DNA of 64,000 bases from JBAZZQ01 sp041658725 (GCA_041658725.1 JBAZZQ010000011.1:16689-80688); one strand, 5' to 3'. Shown: positions 25,763-35,109, counted from the first letter of the stretch. The notes: generated from the sequence alone by a model not told the origin. Numbers and translations: made by a program.

Positions 25763-27823
25763 ATGAAAATCATCTGGAAAGAAATTCGTCAGCAACGGCT
25801 CTTTGTTGTGCTTGGCGTCCTGCTGGGGTTGATCTGGCCGGTTATCAGATTGATCACTATCTATATAAATCGCTATCAGTCGCCAATACTTTATACCAGT
25901 GAAGGCAGCGTGGCGGTGCTTATCGGCGGAGTCTTTTTTGCCGTCATTTTGGGAATCCATTCCACCTTCGACGATTTTCGCCCAGGCAGGGATAGCTTCT
26001 GGCAATCAAAGCCCATTTCACCGACCCGGTTGATCCTCGTCAAATACTTTGTCGGTCTGATGTCGCTTTTGCTGGTATTTCTGATCGTGCTAAGTATTGA
26101 TTTCATTACCGCGCTCCAAAATGAACGAAGTTATTATCTTCCTTTTTGTTGGTCCGTCCTGACCTGGACCTTTCCGGTAGCGGGGATGTTTTTTGCCCTT
26201 TCCATTTTCCTTACCGTTCTGCTCCGCGAACCCGCCAAGGCGGTCTTTATCGCCGTCTGGTTTGGATTGATTTTCTATTTTAGTCCGCTTCTGGTACGCT
26301 GGCTTATGCCGGTCAGCATTTTTTATGCGATGGATAACCGCGAAGGCTTCTTTGCATTCCTTTCGAATCTCCCACCTGTACCTCTACCTCCTAATTTTTT
26401 ATCCTTTTATGATATCATCAGGATTATCTGGCCTAGTGCCCTTCGATTGACCGCCGTTCCGGTGCTGATTACAGTTCCGGCACTGGTTTTGTCCATTGTA
26501 GGAATTCGTCGAAACTGGCAATGGAAGCCGGGATTACCGACCATCGTATGGACCTTCGGCCTTTCCCTGGCAGGAATTTTCACCATCGCCTTGACGCAGA
26601 TCGGCCATAACCTTCCCCCGCTGACCAGCCTAAACGGCAAGCCCTTTGATCCGGTCGTCAACCTGAACATGAAACCGCAAAACTTTAACGATCTGGTGGA
26701 CAACAAAACACCCCCGAACTTCACCCCCTTCGTTTTAGGAGATATGGATTTTTTGAACAATCGTTTTCTGATTCAGGACAATCTGCTGTTTAATATCGGG
26801 ACCATTCAAAATCGCCAAGAATTCCAGAAGAATCCGGAACCTTCCCCTTGCGATATGGTACTGAATATTTATCGAATGAATTCCGATGGGAAAGTGGAGA
26901 GGCTCTCAGCGACGCGATATTTTTCATTCATAACCGTGCCTTTTTATACACAGAACGCTTATTTGGTTTGTATTAAAAACAACCGGTTATATACAATTTA
27001 TTATCCAACGATTCTTGCGAAAGGATATGACCGGAAACACCCTGAAAAAAGTACCACCCATGATATGCGACTGGCAGTTTTCGAGATTTCTGATTTGAAT
27101 TATCCGAAACTCATTTCGGATCAAGACCTCCCTATTAAGAACGATTATAGGCACTTTTTTCCCAGTCATGGGGTCTACAAGGATTATCTGTACATCTTTT
27201 CAAATGAAAAACTATCTATTTATCGAGTTGATGACTTGGGAAAGATAGGATTGGCAAAAGAAATCTCCTCTTATGAATTATCCCTTCGTAATAGGTATTT
27301 CCAATTCGGGAATTTGCTACTCTCGGGAGATCAACTTTATGGTTTATCCGGTAGTTATTTTGTAGTTTACAGTCTGGCTAACCCGCTTTCCCCCAAAGTG
27401 CTGTTTGAGACCTCTTTTCGCCCATCTTTTCAGAGACCATATTCTTATACAACATCCGCCATGAAGGGTGAATACATTTATTGTTCACATAGATATGGAA
27501 TTGACGTCTATCGATTTTATTCCCTGCCGGATGGAAAGTTCCGTTTGGATTTGGTGGGATCGCGTCAAGCCACTCCGCTGGAAGATATCGCCGGACACGG
27601 GTCGGACCAATTGCTCATTCATGGAAACAAGCTTATTGAGGCGGCCGGTATGTTCGGGGTACTCGTTTATGATATTTCCGACCCGACAAGGATTAGGCGG
27701 ATCAATCACGGCGGGGACAGAATGATCGTACGCCAAATCGGCTTTTGGAAGAATCTATTCTTCGCCGCCGGCTATACACGTCCAGGGTCGGGGCTTTATT
27801 TCCTGAAACTGCCAAATAAGTAA
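25763..27823 (+). CDS. ABC-2 permease fused to a large propeller-like extracytoplasmic domain
   Basis: The first 330 residues are a second ABC-2 permease (MKIIWKEIRQQRLFVVLGVL and six or more spans). A long soluble region follows a further span (residues about 260-282, TIVWTFGLSLAGIFTIAL). Residues about 380-680 show repeated strand patterns such as YLYIFSNEKLSIYRV, QLYGLSGSYFVVYSL and MFGVLVYDISDPTRI, which read like LVIVD-type beta-propeller blades. With the last span's orientation the domain should be outside the cytoplasm. Only one permease partner lacks it. The domain may capture the substrate or bind the envelope. Confidence 0.7.
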   Translation: MKIIWKEIRQQRLFVVLGVLLGLIWPVIRLITIYINRYQSPILYTSEGSVAVLIGGVFFAVILGIHSTFDDFRPGRDSFWQSKPISPTRLILVKYFVGLMSLLLVFLIVLSIDFITALQNERSYYLPFCWSVLTWTFPVAGMFFALSIFLTVLLREPAKAVFIAVWFGLIFYFSPLLVRWLMPVSIFYAMDNREGFFAFLSNLPPVPLPPNFLSFYDIIRIIWPSALRLTAVPVLITVPALVLSIVGIRRNWQWKPGLPTIVWTFGLSLAGIFTIALTQIGHNLPPLTSLNGKPFDPVVNLNMKPQNFNDLVDNKTPPNFTPFVLGDMDFLNNRFLIQDNLLFNIGTIQNRQEFQKNPEPSPCDMVLNIYRMNSDGKVERLSATRYFSFITVPFYTQNAYLVCIKNNRLYTIYYPTILAKGYDRKHPEKSTTHDMRLAVFEISDLNYPKLISDQDLPIKNDYRHFFPSHGVYKDYLYIFSNEKLSIYRVDDLGKIGLAKEISSYELSLRNRYFQFGNLLLSGDQLYGLSGSYFVVYSLANPLSPKVLFETSFRPSFQRPYSYTTSAMKGEYIYCSHRYGIDVYRFYSLPDGKFRLDLVGSRQATPLEDIAGHGSDQLLIHGNKLIEAAGMFGVLVYDISDPTRIRRINHGGDRMIVRQIGFWKNLFFAAGYTRPGSGLYFLKLPNK

Positions 27824-27876
27824 ATACTCAAATTGACCGGTTTTGGATTGAACCTTGTGCAAAACCACTTAAAAAA

Positions 27877-27951
27877 GTCATTGCGAGCGAAGCGAAGCAA
27901 TCTCATTTGTTGGGCGAAAAGACGAGATTGCTTCGCTTCGCTCGCAATGAC
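27877..27951. repeat. Perfect palindrome of the GTCATTGCGAG family
   Basis: Arms 27877-27904 and 27924-27951 are identical inverted 28-bp sequences beginning GTCATTGCGAGCGAAGCGAA, around a 19-bp loop. It lies between the ABC operon and mtnA and may terminate the operon. It shares its sequence with repeats at 15937, 41031, 52264 and 56648. Confidence 0.85.
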
Positions 27952-28095
27952 ACTATGTCCTTTTAATTATACGCGGTTATATATCTGCGAGGTTTAGTAG
28001 GATTTTTTGTTTGTCCATTTCTTTCGGTTGCCCCATTTGGTAAGGATCACTATAATTTGGGATCGAATATCACCAAGTAAAATGTGAGGATTTTT

Positions 28096-29136
28096 ATGCT
28101 GCCTGAAACGCTCAGATGGATCGGCCAGACGAATGGCTATTTGGAGTTGATCGATCAACGGCTTTTGCCGGGGAATCTTGTTTATATCAAATGCGCCGAC
28201 ACGTCGCATGTTTTTGACGCGATCAAGGAATTGGCTGTTCGTGGCGCGCCGGCGATTGGGGTAACGGCTGCCTATGGCGCTTTCATTGCCGCTCGTTCAT
28301 TTGATAATGTTTTAAACGGATTGATTGAAGGTTGCCGACGGCTGGCGGAATCACGGCCGACCGCCGTCAATCTTTTCTGGGCTTTGGATCGAATGAAAAA
28401 CTTCGGGGCCGGCCTTGCCAAACAAAATCTCTCCCGCGAGCAATTTCTTACCGCCCTGCTGGATGAGGCTCGAAAAATTCACCAGGAAGATATCGCCATG
28501 TGCCGGGCCATCGGCTCGTTTGGAGCCGATTTGATCAAAGACAGCTTTGGCGTACTGACCCACTGCAACGCAGGATCGCTGGCAACCAGCTTTTATGGTA
28601 CCGCCCTGGCGGTCATTTACGAAGCCAAGGTTAAAGGTAAAAAGTTTTCCGTCTATGCCGATGAAACCCGTCCAATCCTTCAGGGGGCGCGATTGACCCA
28701 TTGGGAACTGTCTCAGGCGGGAATTGATGTTACGCTTATATGCGATAATATGGCCGGCTATGCAATGCAGCGAGGAATGATCGATATGGTAATCACCGGG
28801 GCCGACCGGATCGCCGCCAATGGCGATACCGCAAATAAGATCGGAACCTACAGCGTGGCCGTCCTGGCCCAAAAACATCGGATTCCTTTTTACGTCGCCG
28901 CCCCGATTTCTACATTTGATTTCAATATCCCCGACGGCAGTCATATTCCCATCGAGGAGCGCAATCCCGATGAAGTCAGGAAATTTGGGACGAGTTTAAC
29001 CACTCTACCTCAGGCAAAGGTGTGGAACCCCGCCTTCGATGTAACCCCCGCCGAACTAATCACCGCCATCGTAACAGATCGCGGAATTATAGATCGACCT
29101 GATACGGAAAAAATCAGAAAATTCTTTTCCCGTTAA
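28096..29136 (+). CDS. mtnA: S-methyl-5-thioribose-1-phosphate isomerase
   Basis: The ATG at 28096 is chosen over GTG 28084 because TGAGG lies 6 nt upstream. The 346-residue protein has the MtnA catalytic pair C157 (THCNAGSLATS) and D237 (TGADRIAANGD), which isomerise methylthioribose 1-phosphate to methylthioribulose 1-phosphate in methionine salvage. AVRGAPAIGVTAAYG is another family motif. No other salvage gene lies nearby; related enzymes also act on ribose 1,5-bisphosphate, but the motif set favours MtnA. It overlaps the tail of the PEP-CTERM gene by 4 nt. Confidence 0.92.
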   Translation: MLPETLRWIGQTNGYLELIDQRLLPGNLVYIKCADTSHVFDAIKELAVRGAPAIGVTAAYGAFIAARSFDNVLNGLIEGCRRLAESRPTAVNLFWALDRMKNFGAGLAKQNLSREQFLTALLDEARKIHQEDIAMCRAIGSFGADLIKDSFGVLTHCNAGSLATSFYGTALAVIYEAKVKGKKFSVYADETRPILQGARLTHWELSQAGIDVTLICDNMAGYAMQRGMIDMVITGADRIAANGDTANKIGTYSVAVLAQKHRIPFYVAAPISTFDFNIPDGSHIPIEERNPDEVRKFGTSLTTLPQAKVWNPAFDVTPAELITAIVTDRGIIDRPDTEKIRKFFSR

Positions 29137-29867
29137 ATATTAAAACACACGGCACTTTTAGAACAAGCCTTTCGCCGTCGCGACATAATACCCGCGCCGC
29201 CAAATAAAACCAACACGAGCGTAGCCGGTTCGGGAACCGAAAGCAGTTCGACCTTGAATCCCACATTCACCAGCGGATCTTCGCCCGGTAAGTCAGAACT
29301 AATCCGCAAGGTCAGCGTATCTCCAGGGTTAACCGTAAAATCCTGTGAATAGCTGTAGTCGGAAGCGTTACCGGAATGTTGAAGAATACTCCAACTATCA
29401 TTCAGATATACACGAGCTCGGTAGCTAGTGCTGGCATCGGTGACGTTGATATCAGCGTGTACCGTTCCCGATGTATTCGCAACCCAGGTCAGATAAGGGA
29501 AACGGTTGCCGGATTCATCATCATCAAAACAGGCTCGCATAAAGCCATCGCCAATCCAACTGCCGGGGGCAGTTGAACCGTACCATGCGCCTTGATTAGA
29601 ATTAATCGTTGGATTCCAGCCGGCTAACGCCCCAGCCAACGATGGATCCGTATTATAGGTCCCACCGCGATATTTCCAGGCAACCTCACTCAAATCATCC
29701 AGTGCCTGCGGACTGGTATTGGGATCCGAATTGAATTGGTCCCCAAAATCCCAAACATAATGATCAGGATATGTGGAAATAGCAAAAGACGGGGAAAGCC
29801 CGAATCCCAATAGGACCAGGAACGAAATCAAAAACGCACGTACTCTCTCTACGTTTCTCTCTCTCAT
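29133..29867 (-). CDS. PEP-CTERM surface protein
   Basis: A signal peptide (residues 11-29, FLISFLVLLGFGLSPSFA) leads to a 180-residue beta-rich domain that resembles carbohydrate-binding or PA14-type sandwiches (VHADINVTDASTSYRARVYL). The C-terminus is VPEPATL plus a hydrophobic stretch and an Arg-rich end, the signal for exosortase sorting in bacteria with exopolysaccharide. AGAGGAGA precedes the ATG. The 5' leader and first codons are unusually GA-repetitive. Its sugar or protein ligand is not known. An exosortase is expected elsewhere in the genome. Confidence 0.85.
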   Translation of the reverse strand: MRERNVERVRAFLISFLVLLGFGLSPSFAISTYPDHYVWDFGDQFNSDPNTSPQALDDLSEVAWKYRGGTYNTDPSLAGALAGWNPTINSNQGAWYGSTAPGSWIGDGFMRACFDDDESGNRFPYLTWVANTSGTVHADINVTDASTSYRARVYLNDSWSILQHSGNASDYSYSQDFTVNPGDTLTLRISSDLPGEDPLVNVGFKVELLSVPEPATLVLVLFGGAGIMSRRRKACSKSAVCFNI

Positions 29868-29942
29868 CTCTCTCTCCTCTGAACTCTCTAAAAACTCTCT
29901 CTCTGAAATCGTAACCCAAAAAGGCCTTGAGCTACAAGTTTA

Positions 29943-29971
29943 ACTATAAATAAAAAAGGTACGCGTGTCAA
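29943..29971 (-). promoter_or_regulatory. Promoter of the PEP-CTERM gene
   Basis: On the minus strand TTGACA (29966-29971), 17 bp and TATAGT (29943-29948) form a near-consensus sigma-70 promoter. It leaves a leader of about 70 nt that is almost all GA repeats (GAGAGAG tracts from 29846 to 29905). Confidence 0.65.
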
Positions 29972-30046
29972 GCTTTTTCTTGATAAGAACCCTTACTGTT
30001 ATTTTATAAGTTTTTGTTTTCTTTCGAACCCTGAAAATCTTTCTTC

Positions 30047-30075
30047 TTGATTTATTTTGTAAATTAGTGTATTGT
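30047..30075 (+). promoter_or_regulatory. Probable promoter of the beta-helix gene
   Basis: TTGATT (30047-30052), 17 bp and TATTGT (30070-30075). The leader contains GAGAGAGAGTTTT at about 30114-30126, a sequence also present in the leader of the opposing PEP-CTERM gene. Confidence 0.45.
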
Positions 30076-30161
30076 TAATGTTCAAAGGGTGTTATCGAAA
30101 CTGCCACGGATAGGCGAGAGAGAGTTTTGGATCATAGCCAATTTTTGACAAGGAAAAATGT

Positions 30162-32033
30162 ATGAATTTCAAAAAGATCGTTACCTCAACTGTGTTACTA
30201 ACATTGACTTGTGGGTTTTTCTGTCTTTCTGCCGAAGGAATAACCATCAACGTTCCCGCAGATAGCGCGACAATTCAGTCGGCCATCGACGGTGCCAATC
30301 CTGGTGATGTGATTGTCTTGACTCAGGGCACTTACGGGGATCGCGACATTGACTTTAAAGGAAAGGCCATTACCGTTCGCAGCACCAATCCGAACGATCC
30401 CAACATTGTCGCAGCCACAGTGATCGACTGTCAGGGCAGCCCAATCAAGCATCGTGGATTTCATTTTCATTCCGGTGAAGGCCGAGAAACGGTTTTAGCA
30501 GGCGTAACGATTATCAATGGCTATCAGACAAGCGGCGGAGGGATTTATTGCGACAACGCCAGCAGCCCAACGATCAGTAATTGTATTATCGACGGCAATT
30601 CGGCGGATATTTATGGTGCGGGCATCTATTGCAATAATGGCAGCAATCCGCTTATTACCAATTGCATTATCAGTAACAATAACAACAACTTTAGCGGAGG
30701 ATTCGGTGGGGGAATCTCCTGCAAAAATAGCAGCCCAGTCATTTCCCATTGCACGTTTTCCAAAAACTCTGCTTATTACGGTGGTGGAATGTTTATGTAC
30801 AACGGCAGCAACCCCGTGATCAGCAATTGCACGTTCAGCAAAAATACGGCGATTAACCAGGGTGGCGGAATCTACGCTAAAACAAATTGTGCGGTAACGA
30901 TCACGAACAGCGTCTTATGGGGCGATAACGTTACTCCGACCGACAACGCGACTATTCCGGATTTAAATGGACCAGAAATAGGTGTTATCGACAATAGTGG
31001 AGTTACAATTACCTACAGCGATGTCCAGGGCGGAGAAGGACTTATTTATGTCTCCTCCAGTTCAAAAACCTGGGGCGTGGGAAACATCGAGACTGACCCG
31101 AAGTTTATAAGTATTACCGATTTACATCTTACCGGGATTTCGCCCTGTATTAACACCGGGGACCCGAATGGCGTTTATGACAACCAGACGGACATCGATG
31201 GCGATCCGCGGGTGATTCAAGTGCGGGTGGATATGGGTTCGGATGAAATGTTGTTTGGGACACTGTCCGCCGATACGACCCCCGTAAAAGGCGCAATTGT
31301 GGTGGACGGCCAGACTTTGGGAACGGCTCCGCAGAGTCGGGACCTTCCGGTGGGAACTTATACCGTCAGTTTCGGGGCGATGACCGGTTATACCCAACCG
31401 GCGGATCAGCAGATCACGATTTCTAAAAATGAAACGACCGTGGTTCTCGGAACTTATGCCCAGCAAACGGGAACCTTGACGGTAAGCACAACCCCTGTCT
31501 CCGGGGAAGTGATTGTGGACGGTGTGAGCTGGGGGACGTCTCCGCAGAGCAGAAACATCGCCGTTGGGTCGCATACCGTCAGTTTTGGCGCGGTCAGCGG
31601 TTATACCAGTCCGCAAGGCCAAACGCCTACTGTCCAGGCAGGTCAAACGACCACCGTTCCGGGAACGTACCTCCGAAACAGTCCGACACAAGTTCATCTG
31701 ACGGTCAATGTGACCGGCCAGGGAACTGTGCTGCCGCAAAGCGGCGATTTCGATTTGGACTCGGTCGTGTCGCTGACAGCCGTCCTGGATGCGGATGGCT
31801 GGACGTTCGATCACTGGGAAGGAGATGTTACCGGTTCAGACGCTCAGGTCAATTTAACGATGGATGGAAATAAAACCGTAACAGCGGTATTTCTGGCGTC
31901 GGACAATCAAACGACGGATGACAATACGACTAATCCGTGTGCCGCGGTTGTCGGCGCACTGTGTCCGTGTTTTGGAATGCTTACCCTGGCCGGCCTGTTT
32001 GCCGGCGTATGCTTGCTGGGACGAAATTATTGA
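30162..32033 (+). CDS. Secreted right-handed beta-helix protein with PEGA and InlB-like repeats
   Basis: Signal peptide (residues 1-26), then a pectate-lyase-like beta-helix (about 27-330) with Asn-rich turns and Gly-Gly-Gly-Ile-Tyr coils, as in polymorphic-outer-membrane-type proteins. Two PEGA-type repeats follow (near 370-500: GAIVVDGQTLGTAPQS, GEVIVDGVSWGTSPQS), then a divergent InlB B-repeat (TVNVTGQGTVLPQSG). The C-terminus has NPC...CPC and a hydrophobic helix ending LLGRNY, possibly a Cys-containing sorting signal. It likely binds or modifies surface polysaccharide. No catalytic residues are recognisable. Confidence 0.8.
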   Translation: MNFKKIVTSTVLLTLTCGFFCLSAEGITINVPADSATIQSAIDGANPGDVIVLTQGTYGDRDIDFKGKAITVRSTNPNDPNIVAATVIDCQGSPIKHRGFHFHSGEGRETVLAGVTIINGYQTSGGGIYCDNASSPTISNCIIDGNSADIYGAGIYCNNGSNPLITNCIISNNNNNFSGGFGGGISCKNSSPVISHCTFSKNSAYYGGGMFMYNGSNPVISNCTFSKNTAINQGGGIYAKTNCAVTITNSVLWGDNVTPTDNATIPDLNGPEIGVIDNSGVTITYSDVQGGEGLIYVSSSSKTWGVGNIETDPKFISITDLHLTGISPCINTGDPNGVYDNQTDIDGDPRVIQVRVDMGSDEMLFGTLSADTTPVKGAIVVDGQTLGTAPQSRDLPVGTYTVSFGAMTGYTQPADQQITISKNETTVVLGTYAQQTGTLTVSTTPVSGEVIVDGVSWGTSPQSRNIAVGSHTVSFGAVSGYTSPQGQTPTVQAGQTTTVPGTYLRNSPTQVHLTVNVTGQGTVLPQSGDFDLDSVVSLTAVLDADGWTFDHWEGDVTGSDAQVNLTMDGNKTVTAVFLASDNQTTDDNTTNPCAAVVGALCPCFGMLTLAGLFAGVCLLGRNY

Positions 32034-32042
32034 GAATTACTA

Positions 32043-32175
32043 AATCCGAAATCCTAATGTCTAATCAATGACTAATTGTTGAAGGGCTAATGTCTAAATC
32101 TAAAAAGAGGCATACGCGCCAGCTTCATCGGTAGACAGTTGGACATTAGTCATTAGACATTAGGATTTAGTCATT
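32043..32175. repeat. Imperfect inverted repeat between two genes
   Basis: Arms of the type AAATCCGAAATCCTAATGTC (near 32043) and ACATTAGTCATTAGACATTA (near 32150) are complementary over about 35 bases with a few mismatches. This lies in the roughly 150-nt gap between the convergent beta-helix and HIT genes and may act as a bidirectional terminator. Confidence 0.6.
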
Positions 32176-32186
32176 GGAAGGGTATA

Positions 32187-32597
32187 TTATTTCAATTCCG
32201 CGATGATTTTCCGCTGAATTTCCTGGTCCTTGCCCGTAGGATATTTTTTGGCGTTCCACCGGTAGCCCAAACCGTCGTCGGAGACGCGCGGGATTATGTG
32301 GAAATGAACGTGCTCAACAAGCTGACCGGCGACCTTGCCGTTGTTTTGCAGGATGTTATAACCTTCGGCCCCGGTGGCGCAGATAACGGCGTCGGCGAGT
32401 TCAGGCAAGACCTTGGCCACGGCCGCCACCTCGTCGGCGGGCATCTGGTCCAATCGTGAATAATGCTTCCTGGGAATAACCAACGTATGGCCGTCGGAAA
32501 GAGGACCAATGTCCAAAAACGAAAGAACTTGATCGTTTTCATAAATCTTTAACGCAGGAATCTGACCGGAGATAATTTTACAGAAAATGCAGTCCAT
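32187..32597 (-). CDS. HIT-family nucleotide hydrolase (histidine triad)
   Basis: A 136-residue protein with the triad HVHFHIIPR: H96, H98 and H100. CIFCKIISGQIP at the N-terminus is the HIT/Hint opening with two Cys that can hold zinc. Such proteins hydrolyse adenosine phosphoramidates or dinucleotide polyphosphates; the cellular role in bacteria is often unknown. Length and motifs suit the Hint branch. The gene stands alone between repeats. Confidence 0.92.
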   Translation of the reverse strand: MDCIFCKIISGQIPALKIYENDQVLSFLDIGPLSDGHTLVIPRKHYSRLDQMPADEVAAVAKVLPELADAVICATGAEGYNILQNNGKVAGQLVEHVHFHIIPRVSDDGLGYRWNAKKYPTGKDQEIQRKIIAELK

Positions 32598-32623
32598 GTT
32601 TTCCTCTTAAATTAAAAATCTCT

Positions 32624-32695
32624 TCTCTGTGTCCTCCGTGTTCTCTGTGGTTTAAAAAGAACTATAACCACAGAGATCGCAGAGAGCACAGAGAA
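32624..32695. repeat. Inverted repeat of the TTCTCTGTG type
   Basis: TTCTCTGTGTCCTCCGTGTT (32624 onward) and the complementary ACCACAGAGATCGCAGAGAG (ending near 32695) form arms of about 30 bp around a short loop. Sequences of this type recur in environmental bacterial genomes. It is located between the ABC exporter and HIT genes. Confidence 0.7.
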
Positions 32696-32717
32696 ATTCC
32701 TATATAATCAAGTTTAA

Positions 32718-34991
32718 TTATTCGTCCTGCTGCAAACCTTTCAATTGTGTCTGATACAAGGTCTGATAGAGCGGCGACGCGGCGATTAACTCCTGGTGCG
32801 ACCCGCAGGCCGTGATTTTGCCCCGATCCATCACGACGATTTTATCAGCTTTTTTGATCGTGCTGAATCGGTGGGCGATGACCAGGGCGGTTCGTCCGGG
32901 GAGAAATTCCTCTATCGCCTCCTGGATTTTTCGTTCGCTGTCGGCGTCGATCTGGCTGGTGGCTTCATCGAAAATGAGAACCGGGGCGTTTCGCAAAATG
33001 GCCCGGGCAATGGCGAGCCGTTGACGCTCCCCGCCGGAAAGACTGGTCCCATGCTCTCCGAGGATCGTTTGGTATCCTTCCGGAAGCCGTTCCACGAATT
33101 CATGGGCATGTGCCCGTTTGGCGGCGGCGATGATTTCGTCCATGCTCGCGTTATAATTTCCATAGGCGATATTATTAAAAACGGTATCGGCAAAAATCAC
33201 GGCGTCCTGCGCGACATACGACATTTTTCGGCGAAGCGAACGGAGACTATATTCTCGCAGATCGACGCCGTCCCAGCTAATCGTACCTGATTGCGGGTCG
33301 AAAAGGCGAAGGAGCAGGGAAACCAAAGTGGTTTTGCCCGATCCGTTAGGCCCGACCACGGCATAGATTTTACCGGCTTGAATGTTAAGGCTGACCGCGT
33401 CGATGGCGGGATGATCGGAATTCGGATAGGTGAAGGTAACGTTGGTAAAACTTATTTCCGACTTCGGCGGTTGGGTTTCTTTGGTGCCAGGGGAGAGCTC
33501 GAATTCTGTTTGCATATCGATGAGTTCAAAGATGCGTTTGGCGGCGGCGTTGGCCTTTTGGATATCGGTGTAGACGTTGGAAAGCTTCCGGATCGGGTCG
33601 AGGATCATCACCATGCAGGCAAGCAGGGTCAGAAGTTCGGAGACTTTGATTTGTCCGTCCATGATCTGACCGGCCACCCAGACCATTCCCCCCGACAGGG
33701 CCAGAACGCCCAGCACTTCCATCAGTGGAGAACTCATGGCGTCGATTCTCTGAATCCGCAGGGAGTATTTCAGAATATCGCGTTCGAGACGGAAATAACG
33801 CTTCCGTTCGCGGTTTTCCATCGTGTAGGCCTTGACCACGCGGATGCCGCTCAGGGTACTTTCGAGCGCTCCGATGAGCCTGCCATAGCCGCGAAGGAGC
33901 TTTTCGTTGGCTCGGCGAATCCACTTGCCGAACTTACGGAATAAAAAAGCGGCGATGGGAGCAATGAAGATCACCAGGAGAGTCAGGCGCGGTTCAAGCA
34001 TCAGGGCGAAGACAAGAACGCCCACCGCCTTCAGGGGTTCGCGCAGAACCTTTCCGAAAAGCGTGCGGAGGGCTTTTAGAATGTCCTGCGAGTCCTGCAT
34101 GAACCGGCTCATCGTATCGGAGACGCCGCTGGTAACAAAAAACGACATCGGCAGCATCAACACCTTGGCATACATGACGCGACGGACGTCAATCAAAGTG
34201 CGCGCGCCGACGATTTCTCCAAAGTATTCACCCAGGAACCGGCAAATATTCCCGAAAATGGACAGGGTCACAAAACCGGCCAGGACATACATGAGCATTT
34301 GCATACGATGATGATTGCGTTCTTTGTCCGTAAGGTTAGGCGGTTCCGGGGGAATGTAATTGACCACGCCAAGCAGAACTTTATAGCGGAAACGTAACCG
34401 TCCGTATTCGACGGTAACGGTCCGGGTGGCATTTTTTCCGACGGTGTAAATTTTCAGCGTGATCGGTTGCGTCACAACATTTTTTTTATGAAATCGCTCC
34501 TTAAAATATTTGATCAGGTTGTTGAGCCAGGAGAGGGTGGAAGTTTCCTGTTTATCGGGAAGAGTCGCCAGGTAGCGAACCATCTTCCATCCCTGAAGAT
34601 CACCGGAAGGGGTTACGACGGCGGCGATGTAATTACCCTTGCGGACTCCGGCTTTTTCGTACAAGCGATCGCGCGTGCTGATCCCTGTGACGAGAATGCC
34701 CTCTTCGCCCAGCATGGGTCGCACCGTCCGTTCTATGTCGCTACCGGCCAATTCCACGCCAAGCCGGTTTTGCGTCACCGCCAATTGGACCATGTTGTGA
34801 ACGTCTTCCTTGTCCACCAGGACGCCGAGGATCGAGTACATCGTAACGATGCTGAACGTATAGGCGGCGGCCACTCCGATCATGGAGATAAAGCCGATGA
34901 GGACATATTTCCGGTGAGGCCAAACCATTCTGAGCACTCGCCAGAAATATTTCATCTGCGATAATTCACTTTCACGATTGCGTTTGGACAT
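32718..34991 (-). CDS. MsbA-type ABC exporter with a PDZ-like domain in the first outer loop
   Basis: A 757-residue half-transporter, about 170 residues longer than usual. After TM1 (residues about 30-55) the loop to TM2 (residues about 60-225) contains a PDZ-like pattern: GVELAGSDIERTVRP, GILVTGISTRDRLYEKAGV, GNYIAAVVTPSGD, then ITLKIYTVGKNATRTVTV. The rest is a standard ABC core: Walker A VGPNGSGKTT, Q-loop YVAQDA, signature LSGGERQ, Walker B VLIFDEATSQID, and IAHRF. It probably exports lipid or polysaccharide; the PDZ-like loop suggests an outer protein partner. Confidence 0.8.
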   Translation of the reverse strand: MSKRNRESELSQMKYFWRVLRMVWPHRKYVLIGFISMIGVAAAYTFSIVTMYSILGVLVDKEDVHNMVQLAVTQNRLGVELAGSDIERTVRPMLGEEGILVTGISTRDRLYEKAGVRKGNYIAAVVTPSGDLQGWKMVRYLATLPDKQETSTLSWLNNLIKYFKERFHKKNVVTQPITLKIYTVGKNATRTVTVEYGRLRFRYKVLLGVVNYIPPEPPNLTDKERNHHRMQMLMYVLAGFVTLSIFGNICRFLGEYFGEIVGARTLIDVRRVMYAKVLMLPMSFFVTSGVSDTMSRFMQDSQDILKALRTLFGKVLREPLKAVGVLVFALMLEPRLTLLVIFIAPIAAFLFRKFGKWIRRANEKLLRGYGRLIGALESTLSGIRVVKAYTMENRERKRYFRLERDILKYSLRIQRIDAMSSPLMEVLGVLALSGGMVWVAGQIMDGQIKVSELLTLLACMVMILDPIRKLSNVYTDIQKANAAAKRIFELIDMQTEFELSPGTKETQPPKSEISFTNVTFTYPNSDHPAIDAVSLNIQAGKIYAVVGPNGSGKTTLVSLLLRLFDPQSGTISWDGVDLREYSLRSLRRKMSYVAQDAVIFADTVFNNIAYGNYNASMDEIIAAAKRAHAHEFVERLPEGYQTILGEHGTSLSGGERQRLAIARAILRNAPVLIFDEATSQIDADSERKIQEAIEEFLPGRTALVIAHRFSTIKKADKIVVMDRGKITACGSHQELIAASPLYQTLYQTQLKGLQQDE

Positions 34992-35010
34992 TTAATAAAA
35001 ACCTTTCAAA

Positions 35011-35044
35011 AAGCTTTCAGCGATCAGCATTCAGCGGTCAGCTT
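35011..35044. repeat. GCTGA-type dispersed repeat
   Basis: AAGCTTTCAGCGATCAGCAT-type units, the inverse of those at 21728-21760, lie upstream of the MsbA-type gene. They seem to be a short dispersed family with no coding content. Confidence 0.5.
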
Positions 35045-35109
35045 AAGAGATATGGAAGGAATTATAAGGGATATGGAACCCAAAGGAAAGTGCCGTTCAA
35101 AAAACTAGC

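Noticed and set aside
27877..27951. CRISPR-type array from repeated palindromes
   Set aside because: The palindromes are isolated and inverted, not direct repeats with unique spacers, and no cas gene is present.
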